Part shown: positions 30,656-38,686 of the stretch, in pieces
How the letters are laid out: every line of letters begins with the position of its first letter
Position numbering within the stretch: position 1 is the stretch's first letter
DNA from: Betaproteobacteria bacterium
Lineage (GTDB): Bacteria > Pseudomonadota > Gammaproteobacteria > Burkholderiales > Rhodocyclaceae
Assembly (NCBI GenBank): GCA_020621405.1
Contig: JAHRYN010000004.1
Coordinates: 271,397 to 335,396, forward strand
Length of the DNA: 64,000 nucleotides
Direction of reading: 5' to 3'
The notes under the pieces: model-generated
The model's database searches: none
Seen by the model: only the letters and a program-made list of their open reading frames with translations
Told to the model about the DNA's origin: nothing
Made by a program: the position numbers and the translations under genes

Positions 30656-31621
30656 ATGGACGGCACACCACCCGTCTTCCGGCCTGCGCCCTGGCTGCCC
30701 GGCGGCCACGCACAGACCATCTGGCCGCGTTTCATCATGCCGCCGCTGCCGACGCTCCGGCGCGAGCGCATTGACACGCCGGACGATGACTTCATCGACC
30801 TCGACTGGCTGCCGGACCGGCCCGGGCGTCCGCTGGTCATACTGCTCCACGGCCTCGAAGGCAGTTCCGAAAGCCACTACGCGCGCGCGCTGATGCGGGC
30901 GCTGGATGCACGTGGCTGGAACGGTGTCGTGGTGCATGCGCGCGGCTGCTCGGGCGAACCGAACCGTCTGCCGCGGGCCTATCACTCGGGCGACAGCGCT
31001 GAACTGGACTGGCTGCTGCCGCGCATCGTGCCGCGCATGCAGGGCCGGCCGGTGCATGCGGTCGGCGTGTCGCTCGGCGGCAACGTGCTGTGCAAGTGGC
31101 TGGGCGAACACGGCCATGCCGCGTCGCAGTGGCTGCACAGTGCGGCGTCGGTCTGTGCCCCGGTCGATCTGGGGGCTGCCGGACGTGCGCTCGACACCGG
31201 CTTCAACCGCGTCTACACCCAGTACTTCCTGCGCACGATGAAACCGCGCGCGCTGGCCAAGGCAGCGCTCTTTCCGGGCGCGCTCGACGCGGCCGCCATC
31301 GCCGCCAGCAACTCGATCCGCGCTTTCGACGACACAGTGACCTCGCAGCTGCACGGCTTCCGCGACGCCGACGACTACTGGACACGCTGCTCCTCGCGTC
31401 CGCTGCTGCGCGAGGTGCGCGTGCCGCTGCTGCTGCTGCAGGCGCTCAACGATCCGATGGTGCCGGCCTGGTCACTGGCCACGCGCGACCTGCTGTCGTC
31501 CGACGTGCTGCCGGACTACACGACGCACGGGGGCCACGTCGGTTACGTCAGCGGCGCACCGAAAGGCCACCTCGAGTGGCTGCCGCAGCGCCTGCTGCAC
31601 TTCTTCGACACATTGCGCTGA
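30656..31621 (+). CDS. Alpha/beta hydrolase, YheT family
   Basis: A 321-residue alpha/beta hydrolase. The N-terminal WLPGGHAQTIWPRF is diagnostic for the YheT/UPF0017 group; LLHGLEGSSESHYARALM holds the oxyanion region, the nucleophile is Ser139 in VGVSLGGN, Asp is in LNDPMVPA and His in THGGHVGY. The physiological substrate is unknown; related proteins are carboxylesterases. It ends nine bases before the convergent FAD oxidoreductase gene. Confidence 0.9.
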   Translation: MDGTPPVFRPAPWLPGGHAQTIWPRFIMPPLPTLRRERIDTPDDDFIDLDWLPDRPGRPLVILLHGLEGSSESHYARALMRALDARGWNGVVVHARGCSGEPNRLPRAYHSGDSAELDWLLPRIVPRMQGRPVHAVGVSLGGNVLCKWLGEHGHAASQWLHSAASVCAPVDLGAAGRALDTGFNRVYTQYFLRTMKPRALAKAALFPGALDAAAIAASNSIRAFDDTVTSQLHGFRDADDYWTRCSSRPLLREVRVPLLLLQALNDPMVPAWSLATRDLLSSDVLPDYTTHGGHVGYVSGAPKGHLEWLPQRLLHFFDTLR

Positions 31622-31630
31622 CGCGCCGCT

Positions 31631-33241
31631 TCAGTTTCCGGCGCCGACGATGCTGCGCGCGACCGCCTCGGCCACCTCGATGCCATCGACTGCCGCCGAC
31701 AGGATGCCGCCGGCGTAGCTCGCCCCCTCTCCCGCCGGATACAGGCCGACCGTGTTCAGGCTCTGGTAGCTGACCGGGTCACGCTTGATGCGGATCGGCG
31801 ACGAGGTGCGCGTCTCGACACCGGTCAGCACCGCGTCGTGCATGGCAAAACCCCGGATCTGTCGGTCGAATGCCGGCAGCGCCTCGCGTATCGCGGTGAT
31901 CGCATAGTCGGGCAGCGCGCTGCCCAGGTCGCCGAAACGCACGCCTGGCGTGTAGGACGGCAACACCTCGCCCTCGTGCGACGACGGCCGGCCGGCAATG
32001 AAATCGCCGACCAGCTGGCCGGGCGCGCTGTAGTCGCCCCCGCCCAGTTCATAGGCACGCGATTCCCAGTGCCGCTGGAATTCGACGCCGGCCAGCGGGT
32101 GCCCCGGATAGTCCTCGGGCGAAATGCCGACCACGATGCCGGCGTTTGCATTGCGTTCGTTGCGCGAATACTGGCTCATGCCGTTGGTCACCACCCGCCC
32201 CTCTTCCGAAGTCGCGGCGACCACGGTACCGCCGGGGCACATGCAGAAGCTGTACACCGAGCGGCCGTTGCGCGCGTGATGCACCAGCTTGTAGTCCGCT
32301 GCGCCGAGCAGCGGATGCCCGGCGAAGTCGCCGAAGCGGCTGCGGTCGATCAGGCTCTGCGGATGCTCGATGCGGAAGCCGACCGAAAACGGCTTGGCCT
32401 CCATGTATACACCGCGCTCGTGCAGCATCCGGAAGGTGTCGCGAGCGCTGTGACCGACCGCCAGCACCACATGGTCGGCAGCGATGAATTCGCCGCTGGC
32501 GAGCCGTACGCCGCGCACCCGGCCATCCTCGATCACCAGATCGTCGACCCGCGACTGGAAGCGGATTTCACCGCCCAGCGATTCGATCTCGGTACGCATT
32601 TTCTCGACCATGCCGACCAGGCGGAAGGTGCCGATGTGCGGCTTGCTCACATACAGTATTTCTTCCGGAGCGCCGGCCTTGACGAACTCGGTCAGCACCT
32701 TGCGGCCGTAGTGCTTGGGATCCTTGATCTGGCTGTACAGCTTGCCGTCGGAAAAGGTGCCGGCACCGCCCTCGCCGAATTGCACGTTCGATTCCGGATT
32801 CAGCACCCGCTTGCGCCACAGGCCCCAGGTGTCCTTCGTGCGCTCGCGCACCGCCTTGCCGCGCTCCAGCACGATGGGGCGGAAACCGCTCTGGGCGAGG
32901 ATCAGCGCAGCCAGGATTCCGCACGGCCCCATGCCGATGATGACCGGACGCAGCGCAAGATCAGCCGGCGCCTGTGCGACGAACCGGTAGGCCATGTCGG
33001 GTGTGGGCTGGACATGCGGCACGTCCTTGAGCCGGGCGAGCAGCGCCGCTTCGTCCCTGACTTCGACATCGACCGAATAGATCAGACAGATCGCCGACCG
33101 TTTGCGCGCGTCGTAGCTGCGCTTGAACACGGTAAACCCGGTCAGTTCGTCGGCGCCGATGCGCAGCCGCGCCAGGATGGCCGCCCTGAGCGCCGCCTCG
33201 GGATGGTCGAGCGGCAGTTTGACTTCGGTTAATCGCAGCAT
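31631..33241 (-). CDS. Large NAD(P)/FAD-dependent dehydrogenase (COG2509 type)
   Basis: A 536-residue flavoprotein. An N-terminal domain of about 95 residues (ferredoxin-like by pattern, with FKRSYDARKRSAICLIYSVDV) precedes the FAD domain, whose nucleotide-binding loop is PVIIGMGPCGILAALILAQSG. ESNVQFGEGGAGTFSDGKL and SVYSFCMCPGGTVVAATSEEG are characteristic of this uncharacterised dehydrogenase family, as is the C-terminal GLYPAGEGASYAGGILSAAVDG. No partner gene is evident. A role in quinone or small-molecule redox chemistry can only be guessed. Confidence 0.88.
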   Translation of the reverse strand: MLRLTEVKLPLDHPEAALRAAILARLRIGADELTGFTVFKRSYDARKRSAICLIYSVDVEVRDEAALLARLKDVPHVQPTPDMAYRFVAQAPADLALRPVIIGMGPCGILAALILAQSGFRPIVLERGKAVRERTKDTWGLWRKRVLNPESNVQFGEGGAGTFSDGKLYSQIKDPKHYGRKVLTEFVKAGAPEEILYVSKPHIGTFRLVGMVEKMRTEIESLGGEIRFQSRVDDLVIEDGRVRGVRLASGEFIAADHVVLAVGHSARDTFRMLHERGVYMEAKPFSVGFRIEHPQSLIDRSRFGDFAGHPLLGAADYKLVHHARNGRSVYSFCMCPGGTVVAATSEEGRVVTNGMSQYSRNERNANAGIVVGISPEDYPGHPLAGVEFQRHWESRAYELGGGDYSAPGQLVGDFIAGRPSSHEGEVLPSYTPGVRFGDLGSALPDYAITAIREALPAFDRQIRGFAMHDAVLTGVETRTSSPIRIKRDPVSYQSLNTVGLYPAGEGASYAGGILSAAVDGIEVAEAVARSIVGAGN

Positions 33242-33583
33242 GCGGGGAATCGGAACGCGGAAACGGGCAGAAAGGGAGACAGTTTACAGGCCGGGCCGCA
33301 CAATCTGCATGTACAAGCAGCGACACCGCCTTGATAGATGCTCCGCTCTGCGTCAAGCGCGATCAGGATGAATCGAGAGCAAGCCATGCTCGTTACATTC
33401 AATCTGCACCTGCCGTTGATCGACGACCTGATCGCGACCATGGGTCGCTCCTACACAAGCCGTGACGCCGCATCCCTGTAGGAGCGAGCCATGCTCGCGA
33501 TTCCCGACGTCGAAACCGCGCTGGTCACCGATCAACGCCCGCATCGCGGCCGTGGCTCGCTACTGCGACAACATCACTCAGTT
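33242..33583. other. 342-bp intergenic region with REP-like elements
   Basis: No credible gene is present. The region lies between the minus-strand FAD dehydrogenase and speD genes and holds an inverted pair of REP-like palindromic elements plus a degenerate third copy, described separately. The rest shows no clear promoter or terminator. Confidence 0.7.
33375..33500. repeat. REP-like palindromic elements, inverted pair plus remnant
   Basis: A 24-nt element at 33477-33500 begins TGTAGGAGCGAGCCATG and ends CTCGCGA; it contains the short palindrome CGAGC-CAT-GCTCG. An inverted variant lies at 33434-33457 (reading TGTAGGAGCGACC...GGTCGCGA on the minus strand), 19 bp away. A degenerate copy with AGCAAGCCATGCTCG lies at about 33375-33395. 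The head GTAGGAGCGAGC is like REP elements of pseudomonads and other GC-rich proteobacteria, and the inverted pairing resembles a REPIN. Confidence 0.75.
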
Positions 33584-33979
33584 TCACTCTGGCAACGGAG
33601 CACAGGCTGTGATGGTCACGTCGGAGGCCGGCAACTCGCCACGCATGCATTCGCGCAGCGCACAGCGTTCAGCCCCGGTGCGCTCGCGGATCAGCATGGC
33701 CGCCGTCATCGGCTGCGCGTCGCCGCACATGAATACGTCGACCGCCGCATAACCATGCTCGGGCCAGGTATGAATGCTGATGTGCGATTCGGCCAGCAGC
33801 AGCACGCCGGTCACGCCCTGCCCCGGTCCGAACCGATGGAAGCGGGCACCGAGCACACGCGCTTCGGCGGCCGCTGCGGCATCGAGCAGAATGCGTTCCA
33901 GCCGGTCACAGTCACCGAGCAGGCCGGCGTCGACCTCATGCAGATCGAGCAGCACGTGGCTGCCGAGCGGTGCGCTCAT
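33584..33979 (-). CDS. speD: S-adenosylmethionine decarboxylase proenzyme
   Basis: A 131-residue class 1B AdoMet decarboxylase that makes decarboxylated AdoMet, the aminopropyl donor. The self-cleavage site is Glu64-Ser65 in LLAESHISIHTWPEHGYAAVD; Ser65 becomes the pyruvoyl cofactor, with His70 and Cys85 (FMCGD) as processing and catalytic residues. The ATG at 33979 overlaps the stop of the 49-residue gene (ATGA). It is the last gene of a minus-strand unit with DUF4178, SPFH and DUF350 genes and faces an aminopropyltransferase gene, so its product most likely feeds that enzyme. Confidence 0.93.
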   Translation of the reverse strand: MSAPLGSHVLLDLHEVDAGLLGDCDRLERILLDAAAAAEARVLGARFHRFGPGQGVTGVLLLAESHISIHTWPEHGYAAVDVFMCGDAQPMTAAMLIRERTGAERCALRECMRGELPASDVTITACAPLPE

Positions 33980-34125
33980 TTGTGTCCGGACCCCCAGGAT
34001 GAGCCACCGGACCACGATCCCGACGAATACGAGCGCGTGCGACCGCCATCATGATCGTCGGCGTTCAGTATCAGGCTGAACACCAGGAGGAACATGGCGT
34101 ACAGGCCATACAGCAGGCGTCCCAT
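33976..34125 (-). CDS. Small membrane peptide with Gly/Ser/Trp-rich tail
   Basis: A 49-residue frame starting ATG at 34125, three bases after the DUF4178 stop and overlapping the speD start by four bases (ATGA). Residues 3-20 (RLLYGLYAMFLLVFSLIL) form one membrane segment; the remainder (NADDHDGGRTRSYSSGSWSG and on to GSGHK) is polar and rich in Gly and Ser with two Trp. The exact packing between two genes and the translational overlap argue that it is real. I do not recognise a family. The tail is likely periplasmic or at the membrane face. Confidence 0.75.
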   Translation of the reverse strand: MGRLLYGLYAMFLLVFSLILNADDHDGGRTRSYSSGSWSGGSSWGSGHK

Positions 34126-34128
34126 GCG

Positions 34129-35628
34129 TCAGCTCCCGCCGTCTTCGAGTTTGCGGATCGGCACCCACAGCAGGAAAAGGCTGATGCCGGTAATGAAGAT
34201 CGCGTCAAGGTTGAGCGGCAGCATGTAGCGCAGGTTCATCACCGCGATCAGTACGCTGAAGGTCCATGCGACCGGACGCAGCGGTGCCGGGTCGACCTTT
34301 CCGGACAACAAGGGGGCGAGCACGTCCGCCGGTGCGACACCGCGCAAGATGGACGTGACCTTGCGGCCGAGCCAGGTCGACACCTCGTCCTGGCTGACCG
34401 GCTCGGCCAGCGACCAGACCATTTCATGCGGGCCGCGCTCGGCGTTGAGTACCGACGCACCCTTCACGTATTCGGCGATCTCCACGACGTCGCCCGCCTG
34501 CGCACGCCACGGAAAGGCGCCCGACACCTGTCTGACCTGCGACCGGTACATGCAGCGCCGGGTATAGCCGGCATTGCCCAGACGCGCCGAACTGTCGGTA
34601 AAGCTCGACGGCCATGCATCGAGCACCTGCGCACGCTGCCAGCCGGTCGCGGTTTCGATCAGCCAGCTGAAGCCGGCCTGCGGTGCGAACAGCAGGTACT
34701 CGTACCACTCGGGTTCGGACGGATCGTCCGGCACGCCGCAGCGCAGCCAGCCCATCACGCGCCAGACACGATTTTCGATATGCATCACCTCACCCGGCCG
34801 GATGCTCGCGCCAACCTCGCGCTGCTCGGCCGAATGGCGCTCGAGCACCTCGGCCTGCGCCGCACTGGCGGCGACCTGCGAGCTGCACGACGGGCAGGTC
34901 AGGTGCTGGGTGCGGCCGGGCACCACCGTGATCGGACTGCCGCAGGCCGGACAGGCAAGCGTGTCGACCCGGCCTTCGAGCCGGCCGGCACGCAGGTTCA
35001 CGTCATCCGCGTCGCGCAGGCGCTGCGCCTCCAGTCCGGCCAGCGTGACGCCCTTGCCGCGGAAGCAGACCGGCTGCCCGTCGGAAAAATCCAGCGTCAG
35101 GAATTCGTGCTCGCTGCGGTAATCGACCACACGCGCGGTCCAGCGCGCGTCCACCGGGAACGGCAGTTCGCCCTCGCCAGCCACGCACTGCGCTTCGCGG
35201 ATGTCGGCGGCGTACCAGCTGCGCCCGCCATGCGACCAGCGGCTGCCCGGCTGGATCTTGTCGAACAGCGGCGGGCTGTTCGCCGCGCCAGCCGGCCGGG
35301 TCAGCACGAACTGACCGGCGAAGTCACCGAGCCAGCCTTCGCTGCCGTCGTCGAACAGCAGATACCACTCGTTCCAGACACCGTGCTCGTAGCGCAGCTG
35401 GATGCGGCCGACCACGGTAAAACCCTGTCCGGCGAAACGGCCGGTGCTCATCAGCTGCAGCGGCGAGTGATCCTCGATCAGCGCCGCCATCCGGCCCAGG
35501 TCGCGCACGCTGTCGGCGTCGCGCAGCAGCGTGCTGCGGCAGTAGCCGCACACGGCCATGCGCGACGCGGCCGAGCGGAACTCGACCGGCCCGCCGCAGC
35601 CCGGACAGGCGATCTGGTACATCGCCAT
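34129..35628 (-). CDS. DUF4178 membrane protein with two zinc ribbons
   Basis: A 499-residue protein with an alternating plan: zinc ribbon one (Cys8, Cys11, Cys27, Cys30), a first DUF4178-like beta domain (about 55-200, VVGRIQLRYEHGVWNEWYLLFDDG), zinc ribbon two (Cys226, Cys229, Cys245, Cys248), a second DUF4178-like domain (about 275-420, VMGWLRCGV...WYEYLLFAPQAGFSWLIE), and two C-terminal membrane segments (about 452-470 and 473-490). The two beta domains look like an internal duplication. Its start lies three bases from the SPFH stop. DUF4178 has no known biochemical role; the design suggests a membrane-anchored cytoplasmic sensor or scaffold. Confidence 0.85.
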   Translation of the reverse strand: MAMYQIACPGCGGPVEFRSAASRMAVCGYCRSTLLRDADSVRDLGRMAALIEDHSPLQLMSTGRFAGQGFTVVGRIQLRYEHGVWNEWYLLFDDGSEGWLGDFAGQFVLTRPAGAANSPPLFDKIQPGSRWSHGGRSWYAADIREAQCVAGEGELPFPVDARWTARVVDYRSEHEFLTLDFSDGQPVCFRGKGVTLAGLEAQRLRDADDVNLRAGRLEGRVDTLACPACGSPITVVPGRTQHLTCPSCSSQVAASAAQAEVLERHSAEQREVGASIRPGEVMHIENRVWRVMGWLRCGVPDDPSEPEWYEYLLFAPQAGFSWLIETATGWQRAQVLDAWPSSFTDSSARLGNAGYTRRCMYRSQVRQVSGAFPWRAQAGDVVEIAEYVKGASVLNAERGPHEMVWSLAEPVSQDEVSTWLGRKVTSILRGVAPADVLAPLLSGKVDPAPLRPVAWTFSVLIAVMNLRYMLPLNLDAIFITGISLFLLWVPIRKLEDGGS

Positions 35629-35631
35629 GGA

Positions 35632-36636
35632 TCAGCCGGTGATCTGTTTCAGCACGTCGGCCTTGGCGGCGTCGTAGTCGGTCTGCGTGATCAGCCCGCC
35701 GTCGAGCAGGGACTTGAGTCTGGCCAGTTTCACCTCGGGTGCGTCAGGAGCCGGCGCGCCGGGCGTCGCCGGCGAGGTCGCACTGCGCAGCGCATCGCTC
35801 ATCACCTGGCCCATGGCCAGGCCGGCGCCAAGGCTGGCACCGACACCGGTCAGCCCGCCCTCGTTCTGCGCCGCGAGCGGAAGGCTGTTGGCTGCCTGGT
35901 ACTGGGTGAAGGTGGCCATATTGCCGGCCATGCCGATCGAGATGCGGGTATCGAGCGCCTTCTGCAGTTCCTCCGGCAGCGACACGCTTTCGACCGCGAA
36001 ATTGTCGAGCGCCACGCCGTAACGCTCGAACACCGGCGCCATCGCACCCTTCATCGCGTCCGACATCACGCCGAGATTGCCGGCCATGTCGAGGAAGGGC
36101 ACGGCCGAACTGCCCAGCGTGCTGCTCATCGTCGACACCACAAGATTGCGCAACTGCATCTCGAGGTCATCGACCGTATAGACATCGCGCGTACCGCTGA
36201 TTTCGGTGAAGAACTTCCGCGGATCGGCCAGCTTGTACGAATACATGCCGAAGGCGCGCAGCCGCACCATGCCGAAGTCCTTGTCACGCAGCGTCACCGG
36301 CTGCGGCGTACCCCACTTGCGACCGAGCTGCAGCCGGGTACTGAAGAAGTAGACGTCGCTCTTGAAGGGCGACTCGAACAGCTTGTCCCAGTTCTGCAGA
36401 TTGGTCAGCACCGGCAGCGTGCTGGTGTTCAGCGTGTGCAGGCCCGGACCGAACACGTCGGCCACCTTGCCTTCGTTGACGAACACCGCCATCTGCGACT
36501 CGCGCACCGTGAGCTTCGCACCGTACTGGATTTCGAAGTCCTGCATCGGGTAGCGCCAGGCCAGCACGCCATCGCCGTCCTCGTTCCACTGCAGTACATC
36601 GACAAACTGTTTCTTGATGAAATCACCGATACCCAC
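35632..36636 (-). CDS. SPFH-domain protein with C-terminal SHOCT-like segment
   Basis: A 334-residue protein of the soluble SPFH/band 7-like group sometimes labelled virion-core-like. It begins MGIGDFIKKQFVDVLQW, has the SPFH-type strands LTVRESQMAVFVNEGKVADVFGPGLHTL (about 41-68) and a long amphipathic helical region near 190-240, a Gly/Ala-rich linker, and ends with VKLARLKSLLDGGLITQTDYDAAKADVLKQI, a SHOCT-type oligomerisation motif. No membrane segment is seen, so membrane contact would be through partners. It lies between DUF350 (12 bases upstream) and DUF4178 (3 bases downstream). Confidence 0.88.
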   Translation of the reverse strand: MGIGDFIKKQFVDVLQWNEDGDGVLAWRYPMQDFEIQYGAKLTVRESQMAVFVNEGKVADVFGPGLHTLNTSTLPVLTNLQNWDKLFESPFKSDVYFFSTRLQLGRKWGTPQPVTLRDKDFGMVRLRAFGMYSYKLADPRKFFTEISGTRDVYTVDDLEMQLRNLVVSTMSSTLGSSAVPFLDMAGNLGVMSDAMKGAMAPVFERYGVALDNFAVESVSLPEELQKALDTRISIGMAGNMATFTQYQAANSLPLAAQNEGGLTGVGASLGAGLAMGQVMSDALRSATSPATPGAPAPDAPEVKLARLKSLLDGGLITQTDYDAAKADVLKQITG

Positions 36637-36648
36637 GACCCTGTCCTT

Positions 36649-37050
36649 TCAGGAAAGACATGCTGCGTTGATTACACCGACCACCAGCGACACCGTGCCC
36701 ATCAGGCCACCCATCGCGACATTGTTCGCCTCGAGCGCACGCTTCATTTCCGGCAGGCTGCGCTCGATCAGCAGGTAGGCCGCCATCTGGACCACGGCAG
36801 CCAGCGTGCCCCATATGACGAACATCGGAAACTGGTCGTTGTGCAGGATGCTCGATGCCACGGTCAGCGAGAAACCGATGATGGCACCGGCCAGCGACAA
36901 GGTCGCAGCGGCGCAGCCACGGCGGATCAGCCGCACCTCGCTGAAGGGCGTGAACCGGCAATAGACAGCGACGAAGCAGCCGACCAGCAGCAGGCCGGAC
37001 AGCAGGTGCTTGATATAGAGGTAGAACTGATCCAGCGGCAGTTGCGGCAT
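36649..37050 (-). CDS. DUF350 family inner-membrane protein
   Basis: A 133-residue protein with four predicted membrane segments (about 14-31, 45-64, 72-92, 109-130). LAGAIIGFSLTVASSILHN and the second-half AMGGLMGTVSLVVGVINAACL are the two related halves typical of DUF350 (YjfL-like). The start at 37050 is preferred over an open frame that extends upstream. It heads the minus-strand unit and is divergent from the aminopropyltransferase gene by 49 bp. Molecular function is unknown. Confidence 0.88.
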   Translation of the reverse strand: MPQLPLDQFYLYIKHLLSGLLLVGCFVAVYCRFTPFSEVRLIRRGCAAATLSLAGAIIGFSLTVASSILHNDQFPMFVIWGTLAAVVQMAAYLLIERSLPEMKRALEANNVAMGGLMGTVSLVVGVINAACLS

Positions 37051-37099
37051 GATTGCGCGTCTCAAGTCGTCTGTGCGCACGCACTCTAGCCCCAGCCCC

Positions 37100-38686
37100 A
37101 TGCCACCGCAATCCCGCCCCGCACCCGATCTTCATGACGCCGCGACGCCCGGCACGGATAACGGCGACGCGCCCGCGCACCGTACGCTGATCGTCGCGGT
37201 TTTCGTCGTCGCCTCCTGCGGCCTGGCCTACGAACTGATCGCCGGCGCGCTGGCCAGCTACCTGCTCGGCGAATCGGTGCTGCGCTTCTCCACCATCATC
37301 GGCACCTATCTGTTCGCCATGGGCGTCGGCTCGCACCTGTCGCGCTACGTCGACGAACGCGCGCTGCTGGCGCGCTTCATCGATATCGAACTGATGGTCG
37401 GCCTGCTCGGCGGGCTGTCCGCCTGCACGCTGTTCCTGATCTACGCCTGGGCCGGCGCGCCGTTCCGCGTGTCGCTGTATGCAGTGGTTCTGCTGATCGG
37501 CGTGCTGGTCGGCATGGAAATCCCGCTGGTCATGCGCCTGCTGCATCAGCGCAAGCAGGCGTTCGAGGCGCTGGTGAGCCGGGTGCTCACCTTCGATTAC
37601 CTCGGTGCGCTGGCGGTATCGCTGCTGTTTCCGCTGGTGTTCGCTCCGCTGCTCGGGCTGGCGCGCACCGCCGTCGTGTTCGGTCTGCTCAACGCCGGCA
37701 TCGGCCTGTGGCTGGCGCAGCGCTACCGCAGCGAACTGCCGCAGGCGCGCGCGCTGATGATGCGCGGCTGGATCGTTCTTGCCGTTCTTCTGGCCGCCCT
37801 CGTCTGGGCGCAGAAGCTGACCGACCAGGCCGAAGGCAGCCTGTACGGCGACACCGTGGTGTACCGCGAAACCACGCCGTTCCAGCGCATCGTGCTGACG
37901 CGCTTCCAGGACGACACCCGGCTCTACCTGAACGGCAACCTGCAGTTCTCGACGCGCGACGAACACCGCTACCACGAAGCGCTGGTGCACCCGGCGCTGG
38001 CGGCGTTGCCGCGGGCCAGACGGGTGCTGATACTGGGCGGCGGCGACGGTTTCGCGGCGCGCGAAGTGCTGAAGTACCCGCAGATCGAACAGGTGACGCT
38101 GATCGAGCTGGATCCGGCGATGACGCGGCTGTTTCGCGACCAGGACGGACTGGCGGCGCTGAATGCGTATTCGCTGCGCGATCCGCGCGTGCGCACGATC
38201 AATGCCGACGCGGCGCAGTGGCTGGAAAGCGCGGCCGATCCGGCGTGGGACCTGATCATCGCCGACTTTCCGGACCCGTCGCACTACGCGTTGGGCAAGC
38301 TGTATGCGGTGCCGATGTACCGGCTGATGCAGCACCATCTGGCGGCCGGCGGACTGATCGTCGTGCAGTCGACCTCGCCCTGGTACGCGCCGCGCGCCTT
38401 CTGGTGCGTCGACGCCACGCTGCGCGAAGCCGGTCTGCACACGGCGCCCTACCATGTGCAGGTGCCGTCCTTTGGCGACTGGGGCTATGTCATCGCCGGC
38501 CGCGAGGCGGGTTTCCGGCCGCCCACCGGCTTCCCGCCCGGACTGCGGCACGCCAGTGCCGAAACCGTGCATGAAATGTTCGTATTCCCGCCGGACATGC
38601 AGGCGCCCGCCGTCGAACCGAACCGGCTCAATACGCAGATGCTGGTGCGCTATTTCGAAGAAGACTGGTCGCGGCAATCGCGATGA
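37100..38686 (+). CDS. Membrane-embedded spermidine synthase-like aminopropyltransferase
   Basis: A 528-residue two-part protein. Residues about 28-240 hold around seven membrane segments; residues about 250-500 form a spermidine synthase-type domain with the entry DTVVYRETTPFQRIVLTRF, the NGNLQFSTRDEHRYHEALVHP strand, the decarboxy-AdoMet motif LILGGGDGFAAREVLKYP (GGGDG at 313-317), LIELDPAM and the acceptor-site region DLIIADFPDPSHYALGKLY. The ATG at 37100 is chosen; an ATG at 37049 would overlap the DUF350 start. Fusions of this sort are widespread, often of unknown acceptor. speD, 3 kb away in the same locus, probably supplies the donor. The final four bases overlap the next gene. Confidence 0.9.
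   Translation: MPPQSRPAPDLHDAATPGTDNGDAPAHRTLIVAVFVVASCGLAYELIAGALASYLLGESVLRFSTIIGTYLFAMGVGSHLSRYVDERALLARFIDIELMVGLLGGLSACTLFLIYAWAGAPFRVSLYAVVLLIGVLVGMEIPLVMRLLHQRKQAFEALVSRVLTFDYLGALAVSLLFPLVFAPLLGLARTAVVFGLLNAGIGLWLAQRYRSELPQARALMMRGWIVLAVLLAALVWAQKLTDQAEGSLYGDTVVYRETTPFQRIVLTRFQDDTRLYLNGNLQFSTRDEHRYHEALVHPALAALPRARRVLILGGGDGFAAREVLKYPQIEQVTLIELDPAMTRLFRDQDGLAALNAYSLRDPRVRTINADAAQWLESAADPAWDLIIADFPDPSHYALGKLYAVPMYRLMQHHLAAGGLIVVQSTSPWYAPRAFWCVDATLREAGLHTAPYHVQVPSFGDWGYVIAGREAGFRPPTGFPPGLRHASAETVHEMFVFPPDMQAPAVEPNRLNTQMLVRYFEEDWSRQSR

Noticed and set aside
33462..33752. A short plus-strand frame through the REP elements
   Set aside because: It starts inside repeats and runs antisense into speD; no motif.
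34051..37089. A 1012-codon open frame on the plus strand antisense to DUF4178 and SPFH genes
   Set aside because: It is a GC-rich shadow frame, rich in Arg, His, Gln and Ala without motifs, and covers four well-supported genes on the other strand.
37049..37099. An earlier ATG (37049) for the aminopropyltransferase
   Set aside because: It would overlap the DUF350 start codon on the other strand and add a hydrophilic 17-residue tail with no support.
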